Source of the DNA: Aselliscus stoliczkanus
Lineage: Eukaryota > Chordata > Mammalia > Chiroptera > Hipposideridae
Direction: 5' to 3'
DNA length: 64,000 nt
Assembly: GCA_033961575.1 (NCBI GenBank)
Contig: CM066730.1
Coordinates: 149,757,523 to 149,821,522, forward strand
The notes beneath the pieces are model-generated. The model was not told the DNA's origin and made no database searches. It was given only the letters and a program-made list of their open reading frames with translations. Made by a program: the position numbers and the translations under genes. Each line of letters starts with the position of its first letter. Within the stretch, counting starts at the first letter, position 1. Below, in pieces: positions 32,528 to 44,134 of this stretch.

Positions 32528-34310
32528 CAAAAGAAGAACTTAACCCTTTTGTTTTCTTCTAGGAGTTTTATGGTTTCAGATGTTGCATTCATGCATTCTA
32601 TCCATTTTGAGTTAGTTTTTATGTATGGTGTAAGATAGTGGTCCAGTTTTATTCTTTCTTTTTTTTTTTTTTTTTTTGAGGCAGTGTCACTGGCCCTCAT
32701 ATGTGGGACCCGAACCGGGGCCGCTGGCCTCCCAAGCCAGCGCTTAACCACCATGCCACTCAGCTGGCCCCAGTTTTATTCTTTTGCAGGTGGCTGTCCA
32801 GTTTTGCCAGCATCATTTATTGAAGAGATTGTCCTTTCCCCATTGTATATTCTTGGCTCCTCTGTCATAAATTAATAAACTATACATACAAGTGTTTATT
32901 TCTAGGCTCTTTTTTGTCTTCTATTGATCTATGTGGCTGTTTTTATGCTAATGCCATACTGTTTTAATTACCATTGCTTGTAATATAGTTTGTAATCAGG
33001 AACTGTGATGCCTCCAGTTTTGTTCTTTGTCAAAATTGCTTTGGCTATTCAGTGTCTTTTGTGGTTCCATATGAATTTTAGGATTGTTGTTCTGTTTCTG
33101 TGAAAAATACCATTGCAATATTGATAGGGATTGCATTGAATCTGTAGACTACTTTGGGTAGTATGGACATTTTAATAGTATTTTCTAATCCATGAGTATG
33201 GAGTATTTTTCTCTTTATATGTGTCGTCTTCAATTAATTTTTCAGTATCTTACAGTTTTCATTGTACAAGTCTTTCATATCCTTAATTAAATTTATTACT
33301 AGGTATTCTTTTTGATGTAATTGTAAATCGAATTGTTTTATTCTCTTTCTGATAGTTCTGTATTAGAGTATAGAAATTAAACTGATTTATGTATTTTGAC
33401 TTTGTATCCTGCAAATTTACTGAATTGGTTTATTAGTTTTAAGGGCTTTTGGTGGAATCTTCAGGGTTTTCTTTGTATAATATCATATCAACTGTAAATT
33501 GAGACAGTTTTAATTCTTCCTTTCGTATTTGGATGCCTTTATGTCTTTTTATTGCCTAATTGGTCTGGCTTAGACTTCCAGTACTATGTTGAATAAGAGT
33601 GGTGAGAGTGGGCATACTTGCTTTGTTCCTGATCTTAGAGGAAATGCTTTCAATTTTTCATTGTCGAGTATGATATTAGCTGTAGGCTTATCATAGATGG
33701 CCTTTATTATGTTGAGTATGTTCCTATATACCCACTTTGTTGAAAGTTTTTATCATGAATGGATGTTGAATTTTGTCACATGCTTATTCTGAGCATATGA
33801 TTTTTATTCTTTATTTTATTAATGTGGTGTATCATATTGATTGTTTGCGGATAGTAAACTATACTTGCATCCCTGGAATAAATCCTACTTGGTTATCATG
33901 TATGATCCATTTAATGTATTGCTGAATTCTGTTGGCTAATATTTTGTTGAGGATTTTTATATCTACATTCATCAGAAATACTGGCCTATAATATTCTGAC
34001 TTATTATATTGAGGCAATTTCCTTCAACTCCTAGTTTGTTTAGTGTTTTTATCATGAAAGGGTGTTGAATTTTGTCACATGCCTTTTCTGCATCAGTGAG
34101 ATGATCCCATGGGTTTTTTTCCCCTTTATTCTGTTAATTTGATTTAGTACATTGATTCTTGTATGTTGAACCATCCTTGCATTCCAGGAATAAATCCCAC
34201 TTGGTTATGGTGTATAATCTTTTAAACATGCTGCTGAATTTGGGTTTGCTAGTATTTTTTTGAGGATTTTGTATCAGTGTTCATAGGGGTTTATTGGCCT
34301 GTAGTTTTCT

Positions 34311-34311
<1 letters not shown>
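32528..34311 (-). mobile_element. L1 ORF2 part, minus strand
   Basis: Antisense ORF2 text: gttttatggtttcagatgtt, gtccattttgagttagtttt, ccatatgaattttaggattg, catatcatattgattgtttg. It includes the antisense of the reverse-transcriptase region. It continues after element C at 37403, so element C was inserted here. A short SINE interrupts at 32658-32769. Confidence 0.87.
32658..32769 (-). mobile_element. Short SINE, minus strand
   Basis: T-run start, gaggcagtgtcactggccct, ending actcagctggccc. A perfect 15-bp duplication, ccagttttattcttt, at 32643-32657 and 32770-32784. Confidence 0.95.

Positions 34312-34316
<5 letters not shown>

Positions 34317-34369
<53 letters not shown>
34317..34369. repeat. 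(TA)n microsatellite at an L1 3' end
   Basis: About 26 perfect TA units where the A-rich tail of element C should be. Confidence 0.97.
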
Positions 34370-34372
<3 letters not shown>

Positions 34373-35544
34373 ATTAGTTTCAGGTGTACAACACAATGCA
34401 ATAGTTATACACTTTACCCCCCAAAGTGAAAACCCCCTCCCCCAGTTCACCACCCCACTCCCCCCCCATATCATACATATCTATCACAGCTCCCCTGACT
34501 CCCCTCCACAGTATACTCCACATCCCGTGACCATCCACATATTCAGTTACAGTTGGCATACAATACTATACAACATCAGCTTCAGGTGTACAGTGCCGTG
34601 ATCAAGCCTCTACTCCATCCATGAAGTGGTCTCCCTAACAACACATGTGACTATCTGACACACCACAAAATTTTTACAACATTATTATATTCCCCGAACT
34701 GTGTTTCATATCCCTGGGGCAATATTGTAGTTGTCTATTTATGCTGTCTAATCCTTTCCCCTTCCCCCATCCCCACCCCCCTCCCAACTAACCATCCTCA
34801 GTTTTTCCTCTATATCTACGAGTCCGTTTACTTTGATCGTTCACTCAGCTCTTCAGACTCCACACACAAGTGAGATCACATGGTACCAGTCCTTCTCCGA
34901 CTGACTTATTTCACACAACATAATAGTCTCTTCACAGCATTATCAATTACATTCCCAGAACTGCCCCCATATCCCTGCGGCAACATTGTAGTCCCATCTA
35001 CACTGTCCAAAACCTTGCCCCTCTCCCTCTTCCCCACTCCCTCCCAGCCAACAACCATCAGTTTTTCCTTTATATCAACTCTTTCTGTGTTGATTTTCTG
35101 TCTAAAGGGTCTGTCCATTGGTGACAATGGTGTTGAAGTCCCCTACTATGATAGTGTTACTGTTGATCTCTGTCTTTATATCTGTTAAAATCTGTTACAT
35201 GTAATTAGGAGTTCCTATGTTGGGTGCATAGATGTTTATTAGGGTTATAGTGCCCTTCTTTGTCTTTTATTATAGTCATTTTAAAGTCTGCTTTGTCCAA
35301 AATAAGTAATGGTACTCCAGCTTTTTTTTTTCTCATTTCCATTTGCATGAAATACCTTATTCCATCTGTAAACAGCATATACATGTGTCCTATTTTCTTA
35401 TCCACTCAGCCACTCTCTGTCTTTTGATTGGAGCATTTAGCTCATTCACATTTAAAATGATTATTGATAGGTGCATATGTATTGCCATTTTGTTATTTGT
35501 ATTCCTGATCTCCCTGGGTTAGCTTGTTTACCCCTTTCTTTTGT

Positions 35545-36403
35545 TTAAAAAAGCCCTTTTAACATTTCTTGCAATGCTGGCATGGTGGTAATGAATTCCT
35601 TAAGCTTATTCTTTTCTGAGAAGCTCTTTATTTCTCCTTCAATTTTAAGTGATAGCCACGCTGGGTAGAGCAACCTTGGTTGTAGGCCTTTATTTTGTGT
35701 CACTTTGAATATCTCCTGCCACTCCTTTCTGGCCTGCAGAGTTTCTGTAGACAAGTCAGCTGTTAGTCTAACAGGAGTTCCTTTCTATGTAACCTGCAGC
35801 CTCTAGGATTCTGTCTCTGTCTTTAACCTTTGCCATTTTAACTATGATGTGTCTTGGTGTGGACCTGTTTGGGTTCAGCTTGTTTGGAACCCTCTGCACT
35901 TCCTGGGCATGTATGTTGATTTCCTTCACCAGGGTAGGGAAGTTTTCAGTCATTATTTGTTCAAATACATTCTCGATCCCTTGCTTCTTCTCTTCTCCTT
36001 CTGGTATCCCTATGATTTGAAGGTGGTTGCGCTTCACCTTGTCCCATAGGGCTCTTAAACTATTTTCATTATTTTTTATTCTTTGGTCTTTTTGCTGTGC
36101 CAACTGGGTGATTTCTGCTATTTTATCTTCCAAATTTCTGATCTGCTTCTCTGCTTCATCTACTCTACTGGTGATTCCTTTGAGTGTGTTCTTCATTTCA
36201 GTTATTGTATTCTTTGGTTCTAACAGGTTGTTTTTTATGGTTTCCCTATCCTTCTTTACGTCCTCGCTAAGTTCCTTAAACATTCTTATCATCAGTGTTC
36301 TAAACTCTGTCTCTGAAAGGTTGGCTCCCTCTGTTTCATTTAGTTCCATTTCTAGAGGTTTCTTCTGATCTTTTACTTGTGACGTGTTTCTTCGTTTCCC
36401 CAT
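35545..36403 (-). pseudogene. L1 ORF1p of element C, one deletion from open
   Basis: Starts MGKRRN at 36403. An acidic N-terminal region is followed by a long coiled coil rich in heptads (residues about 45-130), an RRM (TPRHIIVKMAKVKDRDRILE, about 35810-35870) and a C-terminal domain (FSEKNKLKEFI, about 35590). Compared with element D, about 14 bases are missing near 35797, which shifts the frame after residue ~200; the rest continues in another frame to the stop at 35545. Family role: RNA chaperone of the L1 particle. Confidence 0.88.
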
Positions 36404-37402
36404 TCTGGCTGTTGCTCTGAGATTGCTTTGATGTATTAGATAGATCACCAGGAGAGCCCTGGCTGGATCACGAAGGCACACAGCTCACGGCCCAACACTC
36501 CCAGGAAAACTCCCAGTCTCAGCCTGTCCCAATCAGCCACTCGCAGATCAGGTCGAGCAGCCCGACAACCAATCACTAGCCTGGGAACTCTGCAAGCGCA
36601 GTGCGGAGAGCAGGACCCGAGGCGGCTCTCGCACTCCCGGGTCTCAGTGAGCAGCCTGTTGGAGCCGGAGGGCACCCGCCCAGCGTTTCCCTGGCAACGC
36701 AGTATAAGCCGGGTAGAGGGTGGGGATTCAAGACCTGCAGGCGCACACGCACACGCACTTCTGCGCCAATTCCACCAGACCAATGAGGTCTCGGACCTGA
36801 TCCTCTGTGGGAGGGCCCAAGCCCGACAAAATGTCGTCCTCCCTATACCACTCATGTGCAGGCTCCACACCACGGGAATAACAGTCCAAAAACCTCCAGC
36901 CTTTGCAACAAAGGTGCTCAGCTCAGTCCGTCCCTGCAGGCTCCCGGGTCCGGCTCACACAGCCACTCCCTCCACCAGAAACCAGGTAAGTGCTACCTGC
37001 GAGCACAGGCGCCGGCCCCACTGATTTCTCCAGCCGCTCTTAGCCTCACCGAGCTGAGCAAAGAGAATTCTCACTAATTTACTGCCGGCTATCTTAGAAC
37101 TCCTCTTCCTGTCAAAGGAACTCTGGGCTGGTGAGCTTGGAGTGCAGCCGGAGGGTCTCTCCCTCAACCAGAGAAGCTTCCCACGGCTGGGGCTTCCCTC
37201 ACGGGGCTCGCCCTCTCTCGTCTCCGCCTGTCCTACCAGACCTGATGCGGCTTCTTCTTTAAGTTCTTCGTTTAGTGGTTCTGTTCATCTAGTGTTCCAG
37301 GGACCTCCGGGGTTGAATGCTGTATAATTTGTTTGTAATTTTGGTGTGATCCTAGGAGGCAGTTAGTACAGTGTCTGTCTATTCTGCCATTTTACCGGAA
37401 GT
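36404..37402 (-). promoter_or_regulatory. L1 5' UTR (internal promoter region) of element C
   Basis: About 1 kb of GC-rich sequence with many CpGs. It lies directly upstream of ORF1, where L1 internal promoters sit. Near its start on the minus strand is aaaatggcag, a YY1-like core in the place where other L1s have such a site. It differs in sequence from the 5' UTR of element E. Confidence 0.75.
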
Positions 37403-37544
37403 CTGTAGTTTTCTTGTAGTGTTTTTGTCTGGCTTTGGTGTGAGGGTAATGCTGACCTCATAGAATGAGGTAGGAAGTGTTCCCTCCTCTTCAGGTTTTT
37501 TGGGAAAACTTTGAGAAAATATGGTATTAGTTGAAATGCATTTT

Positions 37545-37745
37545 TCTTTTTTTTTTTGAGGGCAGTGTCACTGGTCCTCATATGTGGGACCCGAAATGGG
37601 GCTGCTGGCTTCCCAAGCCAGCGCTTAACCACTGTGCCACTCGCCCGGCCCCATTTTATTTTATCTTATTTTATTCATTTTCTTTTTTTTTTTTCATTTT
37701 ATATTGTTTTTTCATTTGTTTTTTCTTCTTTTGTTCTTCTTTTTA
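37545..37745 (-). mobile_element. Short SINE with an A-rich 5' extension
   Basis: The SINE proper is at about 37547-37652 (gagggcagtgtcactggtcc to cgcccggcccc). The 11-bp duplication aaatgcatttt lies at 37534-37544 and 37746-37756, so about 93 bases of T-rich plus-strand sequence on the 5' side of the SINE belong to the same insertion. Confidence 0.85.
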
Positions 37746-37862
37746 AAATGCATTTTAGAATCTCTCAGTGAAGCTATCAGTTCCGGGGCTTTCATTTGTC
37801 AGAAGATTTTTTTATTACTGATTCAATCTCCTTATTAGTTATAGGTCTATTCAGATATTCTG

Positions 37863-37864
<2 letters not shown>

Positions 37865-37893
<29 letters not shown>
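37865..37893. repeat. (GT)n microsatellite
   Basis: About 14 perfect GT units inside an L1. Confidence 0.96.
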
Positions 37894-37895
<2 letters not shown>

Positions 37896-38296
37896 TGATT
37901 TAATCTTAGTAGGCTTTGTGTTTCTAGGAATTTGTTCATGTCATCTAAGATATTTAATTTGTGGGCATGCAATTATTTATAGTACTCTACTATAATGCTT
38001 TCTCTTTCTGTAAAATTAGTGGTAATGTTCCCACTTATTTCTAATGTTAGTAATTTGAGTCTTTTTTCTTAGTCCATCTTGCTAAAAGTTTGTCAATTTT
38101 GTTGATCTTTCCAAGGAATCATCTTTTGGTTTCATTGATTTTCTATTGTTTTTCTGTACTCTATTTTGTTTATCTCTATTCTAATGTTTATTATTTTCCT
38201 CCCTCTGCTAGCTTTGGGTTTTCTTTGGACATGCCATGCATATTCCTGTCTTTGGATCTCTTATATTGTTGGTTCCCTCTCCTTGTAATGTTTTTT

Positions 38297-38704
38297 TCTT
38301 TTTTTAAAAAAAGATTTTATTGGGAAATGGAGGGAGAGGAACAGACAAGTTGCTGTCCTTTTGTTCTTCAGTCTAGTTGTGGAGGACATTGCTTCACTGA
38401 CACATGTTGGTATCATCATTGCACTCTTCTCGGGTGAGGCAGATGGGTCACCAGCCTCTGGACAGCCACTCTCAGCGGCTCTTGGCAGCTCACACTGGCT
38501 GCCAGCCACTCACTATAGCCTGTGGCAGCCTTCTGCAGTGGGGGCTGCAACTGTGCCATCCAGGGGACTTACAGCAGCCCAGCTCCAGGTGGAGCTGTTG
38601 TTCACCATCTTAGCTGTAGAGGGCAGTGTCACTGGCCCTCATATGTGGGATCCGAACCAGGGCCGCTGGTGTCCCAAGCCAGTTCTTAGCCATCTCGGCC
38701 GGCC
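38297..38704 (-). mobile_element. Long SINE, minus strand
   Basis: aaaaaagattttattgggaa at the left, atctcggccggccc at the right. A 14-bp duplication, cttgtaatgttttt, at 38282-38295 and 38709-38722. Confidence 0.94.
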
Positions 38705-38723
38705 CATTCTTGTAATGTTTTTA

Positions 38724-39921
38724 TCTCAGGTATCCACACATCTAGAAGGACAATAATTGGATGGAATAGAAGGACAAAACATATAGGGATGTTAAGGAGA
38801 AGAGGTCCTAGTACATACCCCAGGCTTTTGATCTGAAGAGCCACACCATACAAGTAAGGGTAAACCACAAATATACTATTATAGTATTCTGTGATCATAG
38901 AAGGTTGTGTAGGCTGTGGTAAAAGGTATATTAAACTGGAACTACTTTCTGATTTACACGACTTTGAGATTATAATGTTGATCAAGAATAAGTCAGGTTT
39001 GGGATGTATTTTGTAGTTAGAGCAGAAGACATTATTATTATCATTACAAAAAGTTGGTTTCCCTTTTTTTCTGAAAATGCACTATCTTAATTCCTACCTT
39101 AGTCTTTCATAGTCTCTTGCTAGAAATCACCTCATCTTTCTTCTCTGTCTGTCTAAATCATAACAGTCTCTCAAATCCCCCCTTTTCAAGAAGTATCATA
39201 TTACTCCCCAGCAAGTATCCAGTGAAATAAATCTTATTTATCTTTGAATACATCTACTCTCTCTCATCCCCAAACACATACTTGCTTATGGTGGACATTT
39301 TTCAGAATTGTTTTAGCTGCCCAACTGTTCACTTTAGAGAGAAATCTCAGTATGTAAAGTCTTACTTGGATGGAGTACCCCCCAACCCACTTCAGCAGCT
39401 AAAGGAACCAGATTCTTCTTCATACCCCCTGGCAGCTGGGTCAAAGGGCATGACATAGCCTTGGCCAGTCAGTTGTTTTCACCTGGGAATCTGGTAAGCT
39501 AGTGAGGCAAACTTTTAGCTTTTAATTTTAAGCAAATGTAGTACAATAAATGCAACACAAATTAGCAAAAAAGTCAGTATACCACAGATTAATAATTATT
39601 GGCTCAAATGATATCTATTTTAAAATGAGAGTAATGAGGAGACATTGTTTTAGTATAAAGGTAACATATATCATAATCACTTCTTAATTATGCATTCATG
39701 GAAGGATCATTCAATGTATGGATTATTCAGGTAACTTGTTTCTAATTTCCTTTCACCTCCCTTTTGTTGTTTACTCGGCTTATTTCACACTCTTAGCAGA
39801 GGTTGGGCAGAAAAAGATATCAGATAAAAATCAAATTGGATAGCAGTTTTTATGGTTAGCAGCTATGTTCAGAAATTTTATTAGTAAGAATATTGAAACT
39901 CATGGTTACAATTAAATTTTT
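38724..39921. other. No recognisable repeat or gene
   Basis: 1.2 kb of moderately AT-rich DNA. I see no repeat signature and no exon-like frame. Confidence 0.45.
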
Positions 39922-40347
39922 TCTTTTTCAAAGATTCTATTGGGGAATTGAGGGAGGGAACAGTGTTGGGGAATCAGGGAAGGAGAACAGACAAGTTGCT
40001 GTCCTTTTGTTCTTCAGTCTAGTTGTGGAGGATGTGGTTTCACTGGCCCATGTTGGTATTATTGCGCTCTTCCTGGGTGAGGCAGTCGCTCACTGGCCAT
40101 TGAACAGCCGCTCATGGCAGCTCACAGCAGCTCCTGAAAGCGCATGCCAGCTGCCGGCCAGCCCCACTGCAGCCTACGCTGTGGCTGATGACTGATGGCA
40201 GCTCAGCTCCAGGTGGGGCTGTTGTTCACCATCTTAGCTGTAGAGTGTGCAGTGTCACTGGCCCTCATGTGAGATCCGAACCGGGGTTCTGCTGCTCAGA
40301 GCTGGTGTCCCAAGCCAACTTAAGGTCCCAAGCCATTCAGCCAGCCC
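39922..40347 (-). mobile_element. Long SINE, minus strand
   Basis: caaagattctattggggaat at the left, cattcagccagccc at the right. Flanking AT-rich duplication around attaaatttt (39911-39920 / about 40352-40361). Confidence 0.92.
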
Positions 40348-40362
40348 TAAAATTAAATTTTA

Positions 40363-41254
40363 AAAATTACCAATGGTTTTCAGTATTTGCTTCTTTAATA
40401 TTCATTGCCAAGGCTTATTGTTTTCTTATTATAGGAGGAGGATATTGGAATTTTAGTAAAGGAAGAAAGACATCAGTGATATTTATTATATATCCTTCAC
40501 TTTTCTAATTAAAAAAATATCAATGCCTAAGTCTGAAATAAGAATAAGGTGGACTCAGGCAGTCATAAATAATGTGAGGTCTATTTTTATATATTGCCAA
40601 TAAATGGGATTTTGATTTATCTTTCCTTTCCACCCCCTCTGTGTACTACTTTAGCTGAAGTATTAAAAAGGTTTCTCTAATTCACCTAGTACCTTCCTAG
40701 GAGTTTCACGTAAATCTATTTGATAGACTGTTTCATTTGACAGTAAGTTATTGTCCAGGGAGAACTCAGAATAGCACTGATGTCATAACGAAGATTCATC
40801 TGCCTCAATGCCACAATTTATATTACCAAAATTATTTTGCCTTTTGCTAATACTTTCATCTCTTAAATTGCTCTCCCCTAAAAACTTGGCTAGTATCAAA
40901 CTCATTGAAAGTAGATCTTTAAAGGTGCTAACATTTACTTATGAATTTCTGCTCTAGTGTGTTTCAACTTTACTTTAGATGTAAGATCCCAATAGAACAT
41001 TTAAAGTAGTTCTCTAAACTTCCCTGTCTGTATTATTCATGTAAGACATGGCTATGTAGACCCATAATACCTCCTTCTTGTGAAGTATGCTTTTGTGCCC
41101 TGAATGTTGGCATAATGAAGGGTTACTTAGACATACAGACTGAATGTGATTTATTAAATTATTGGAAAATACTCAGAAATAATTTAGTATACTGCTGTAT
41201 GTTCCTATTGCAAGTAAATTCATTTCTTTTTTCCAGAAACAACTAGAACCAGAA
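40363..41254. other. No recognisable repeat or gene
   Basis: AT-rich, no supported feature. Confidence 0.4.
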
Positions 41255-41960
41255 ACTAGGCTACTTTAAAAAATAAACCTTTATTTTAGAATAGTTTTAG
41301 ATTTGGAGAAAAATTATAAAGATAGTACAGAGAGTTCTCAAATACTCCACACTCAGCTTCCTTTATGACTTAACATGTTACATACTCGTATGATGATACA
41401 CTTGTCATAATTAATGAACTAGTGTTGATACAGTATTATTAAGTAAAGTCCATACTTTATTCAGATTTTCTTAATTCTTACCTAATTTCCTTTTTCTGTT
41501 CCAGAATCCCATTCAGATACCACATTACATTTAGTTATCATGTGTCCTTAGGCTCCTCAGACTGACAGTTTCTCAGACTTTCCTTCTTTCTGATGACCTG
41601 GACAATTTTGATGAATATTGGTAGATAATTGGTAAAATGTCTTCAGTTGGGTTTTGTCTGATGTTTTTCTTATGATTAAAGTGTGTTTATGGATTTGGAG
41701 AAGAGGAGCATAGAAGTAAAGTGCCACTGTCAACATGATGTTAACCCTGATCACTGGGCTGAGGTCATGTTTGTCAGGTTTCCCCACTGTAAAGAAGCTT
41801 TCCATATTGAGCTCTATGGAAGGAAGTCACTATGCGCAGTCCATAGTTAAGGAGTGGAGAGTTACGTTTCACTTCTTGTGGGCTGAGTATATAAATTATT
41901 TGGAATTCTTCTGTAAAGAAGAATATCTGTTCTCCCCCACTTATCCAATCATTTATGAAG
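41255..41960. mobile_element. Old interspersed repeat, probably L1M-like
   Basis: Text such as attttagaatagttttagat, agatagtacagagagttctc, gataccacattacatttagt, tgacagtttctcagactttc and ttgtctgatgtttttcttatg matches a widely dispersed ancient mammalian repeat. I believe it is an L1M-type LINE but did not resolve the family or direction. Confidence 0.6.
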
Positions 41961-42275
41961 TCAATGTATCATTTAATATATGAAATAAATTATTAATTTA
42001 AGATTAATGAAGATTGCTAGAAGGAAGTATTAGCTTTCCTATCCCTTTGTGAACTACAGTGTTTCGAGGTTTCCTAAATAATAAATTATGTATTTTTTTC
42101 TTATTTAATAAGGAATTCCTACTAAGACTTCATACAGTGGGAAAACCTTCCAGGTTGGACAGCCGGACCACTGAAAGTCATGAAAAAATGTAGGTGAATG
42201 GGAGGAGCACATGTGTCCGAGGGACAGTGAAAATTGGTTGTTCTGATGATGATAGAAGATTAAAAATCAAAAGGA

Positions 42276-44134
42276 GAGGGAGGGAGGAGCAAGATGGCGG
42301 CTGTGAGGAGGGCTCCATGAAATCTCCCCTGGAAATATCCACAATTTGAACCTCTAATACGCTTCAAAGAGACATCTACTCATCACACAGAGCAACTAAG
42401 AGTTCCACACAAGGATTGCTGGAAGGTGGGCAGGCCGGGTGAGTAGAGGAAGAAGGCGGCGAGACACGTGAGGTGCAGCCTGCACCCGTGGCTGCTGAGT
42501 CACGAAAGCAAAAAAACAACAACCAATAACCCACCCACTCCCACAAACTTTGGCCCCCGCCAAGACAGTCTTAAACTGACTCCTGAATGGAGCAATAGGG
42601 GCAGACTAGGAAGATATTCCTACCTGCAGGGGGTTGAGAATTTCCACCCCAGTAAAGGCTGCAGAGTGAGACTACCTACCCCGCCCCCACCTTTATGCAA
42701 GGCTTGGGAGGCAGGGCAGGTTCACCTGCTGAGGCACTAATTAACAGATTCTTAGCAGCTGGCTTTTGGTAGTGAGGAATTCTTTAATTCTCCACAGCTG
42801 TCAACGAAAGGGTGCCCAGAGACACTCATTGAGCCTTTGGGGGTGCAGCCTGCCTTGGGACAGGCAAAAGCAAAACGGCAGTGACTTTGTAAAAACCACC
42901 AATCACACGTCACAACCACACTCAAGTACAGCAAACCTGCAGTGCCTGGATCACGCTAGGCATCAGGTGGCCTACTGTTCCCACAAGACGCACAGGAATT
43001 TTTGTACAGCAGACAAGCTGAAGAGAGCTTGGTGGACTTTAGCCAAGACCAGCACGGGTATTTTTGGTTTTTTTTGGTTTTATTCTGTTTTGTTTTCCCT
43101 TTATTGGCTGCTTATCTTGGTTGTTTTTGGTTTTTATTTCTATTTCATTCTTATCATTTTATAGTTTTTAATATAGGCATATATATAGGTGTATATAGGT
43201 GAATATATGTCCATATATATGGCTGTGTAGACAAATATATATATATATATTTTTCTTTTTCTTTCTTTTCTTTTTCTTTTTTCCCCACCCTCACTTTCTC
43301 TCTTATTTTATTCATTCTTCTCACTGCTATACTTTTCCTCTTTTCCTTTTTTCTGCAAATTTTATTTTTTTAATTTTTATTCTTACTTTTTTTTATTATT
43401 ATTTTAGTTTTTTTTATTTTTTAGGTATAGCTAATCGGTTTCTCATGTTTATTCAATTTTTTATTTTAGGATATTGTATTTTATTTTGTTTCCTTCCTCT
43501 TCTGTTATTATTGTGTGTGTGGCTGTTGTTTTGTTTCTGTTTGTTTTCTTCATTAGTATGATTGATATTTCCGTACAAGTTGGCTGTAGTTTGATGGTTG
43601 TTTTTTTTTTTACTTATGCGAGCATTTGGTTTCCTTTGGTGGCTGCGGAGGTTGTTCTTGTTGATCTGTTATGCTCTAAAATCACTCTGCAGCAGTGGGT
43701 CCAAACGAACAGACACAAGAATCATCATACCCGGAGGCCAACTTTAGATAAAACCAGAGCATTTCTGGGTTTGACATACAAGAGTCACACCCAAAAGGAA
43801 GTTGCTACAGGTACTAGGGCCCATAGGGTCCAAGTTTCATCAGAGGGGTCAATCCTCTCACAGCAGCTCATAAACTGCAGACGCTGCTGATCCTCACAGT
43901 TAATCAGTCTGGGAGTCAATCCCACCTACTGACAAGCCAAAAGTAATCAGAACTAAAACTTCAACAAGTGAGGACGCACGACACAAGGAACACCTCAGAT
44001 ACAAGCACAGGAGAATAGGGAGACTGAGTAATTCAAATATAAAGGACACACACCATATAAGTTTACCCAGAAAAGACTGAGAAATCTGGGGGATCTATCT
44101 GTTATATTGAAGCAAACACAAAGAGTAAGCCAGA
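42276..44134 (+). promoter_or_regulatory. L1 5' UTR / internal promoter region of element E
   Basis: Begins gagggagggaggagcaagat. A strong YY1-type core, aagatggcgg, at 42291-42300 is about 16 bases into the element, the position where mammalian L1 promoters carry YY1 sites. A long pyrimidine-rich tract (about 43250-43480) lies in the middle. It differs from the 5' UTR of element C. Confidence 0.75.
43250..43480 (+). repeat. Polypyrimidine tract in an L1 5' UTR
   Basis: A T/C-rich, almost purine-free stretch (tttctttttctttcttttc onward). The open frame 43199-43561 over it is low-complexity and not a gene. Confidence 0.85.

Larger units (their letters stand above)
34312..37402 (-). mobile_element. 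L1 element C: complete insertion lacking most of ORF2
   Basis: A perfect 13-bp duplication, ctgtagttttctt (34299-34311 and 37403-37415), marks both ends. On the minus strand a full 5' end (gacttccggtaaaatggc, ~37402) leads into a GC-rich 5' UTR to 36404, ORF1 (36403-35545), and a scrap of the ORF2 endonuclease region (about 35530-35080). An abrupt join at about 35077 then enters a 3' region in which one 3' UTR segment (35076-34938) recurs (34817-34675) around a piece of the ORF2 end. The (TA)n at 34317-34369 replaces a normal A tail. The unit is about 3.1 kb against about 7.1 kb for element E. Confidence 0.9.
37403..38296 (-). mobile_element. L1 ORF2 part continuing the host of element C
   Basis: Antisense ORF2 text: tggtgtgagggtaatgctga, tgtccatctaagatatt-like text, gttgatctttccaaggaatc. 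Carries the (GT)n at 37865-37893 and a SINE at 37545-37652. L1 similarity ends near 38296, where a SINE follows. Confidence 0.82.

Noticed and set aside
36445..36873. 142-residue Arg/Cys-rich frame in a GC-rich patch, possible CpG-island gene
   Set aside because: The GC-rich patch is the 5' UTR of L1 element C, bounded by an L1 start and target-site duplication.
43199..43561. 120-residue hydrophobic open frame, possible membrane protein
   Set aside because: It lies over the T-rich tract of an L1 5' UTR; Phe/Leu/Tyr-rich frames are expected from poly-T sequence.
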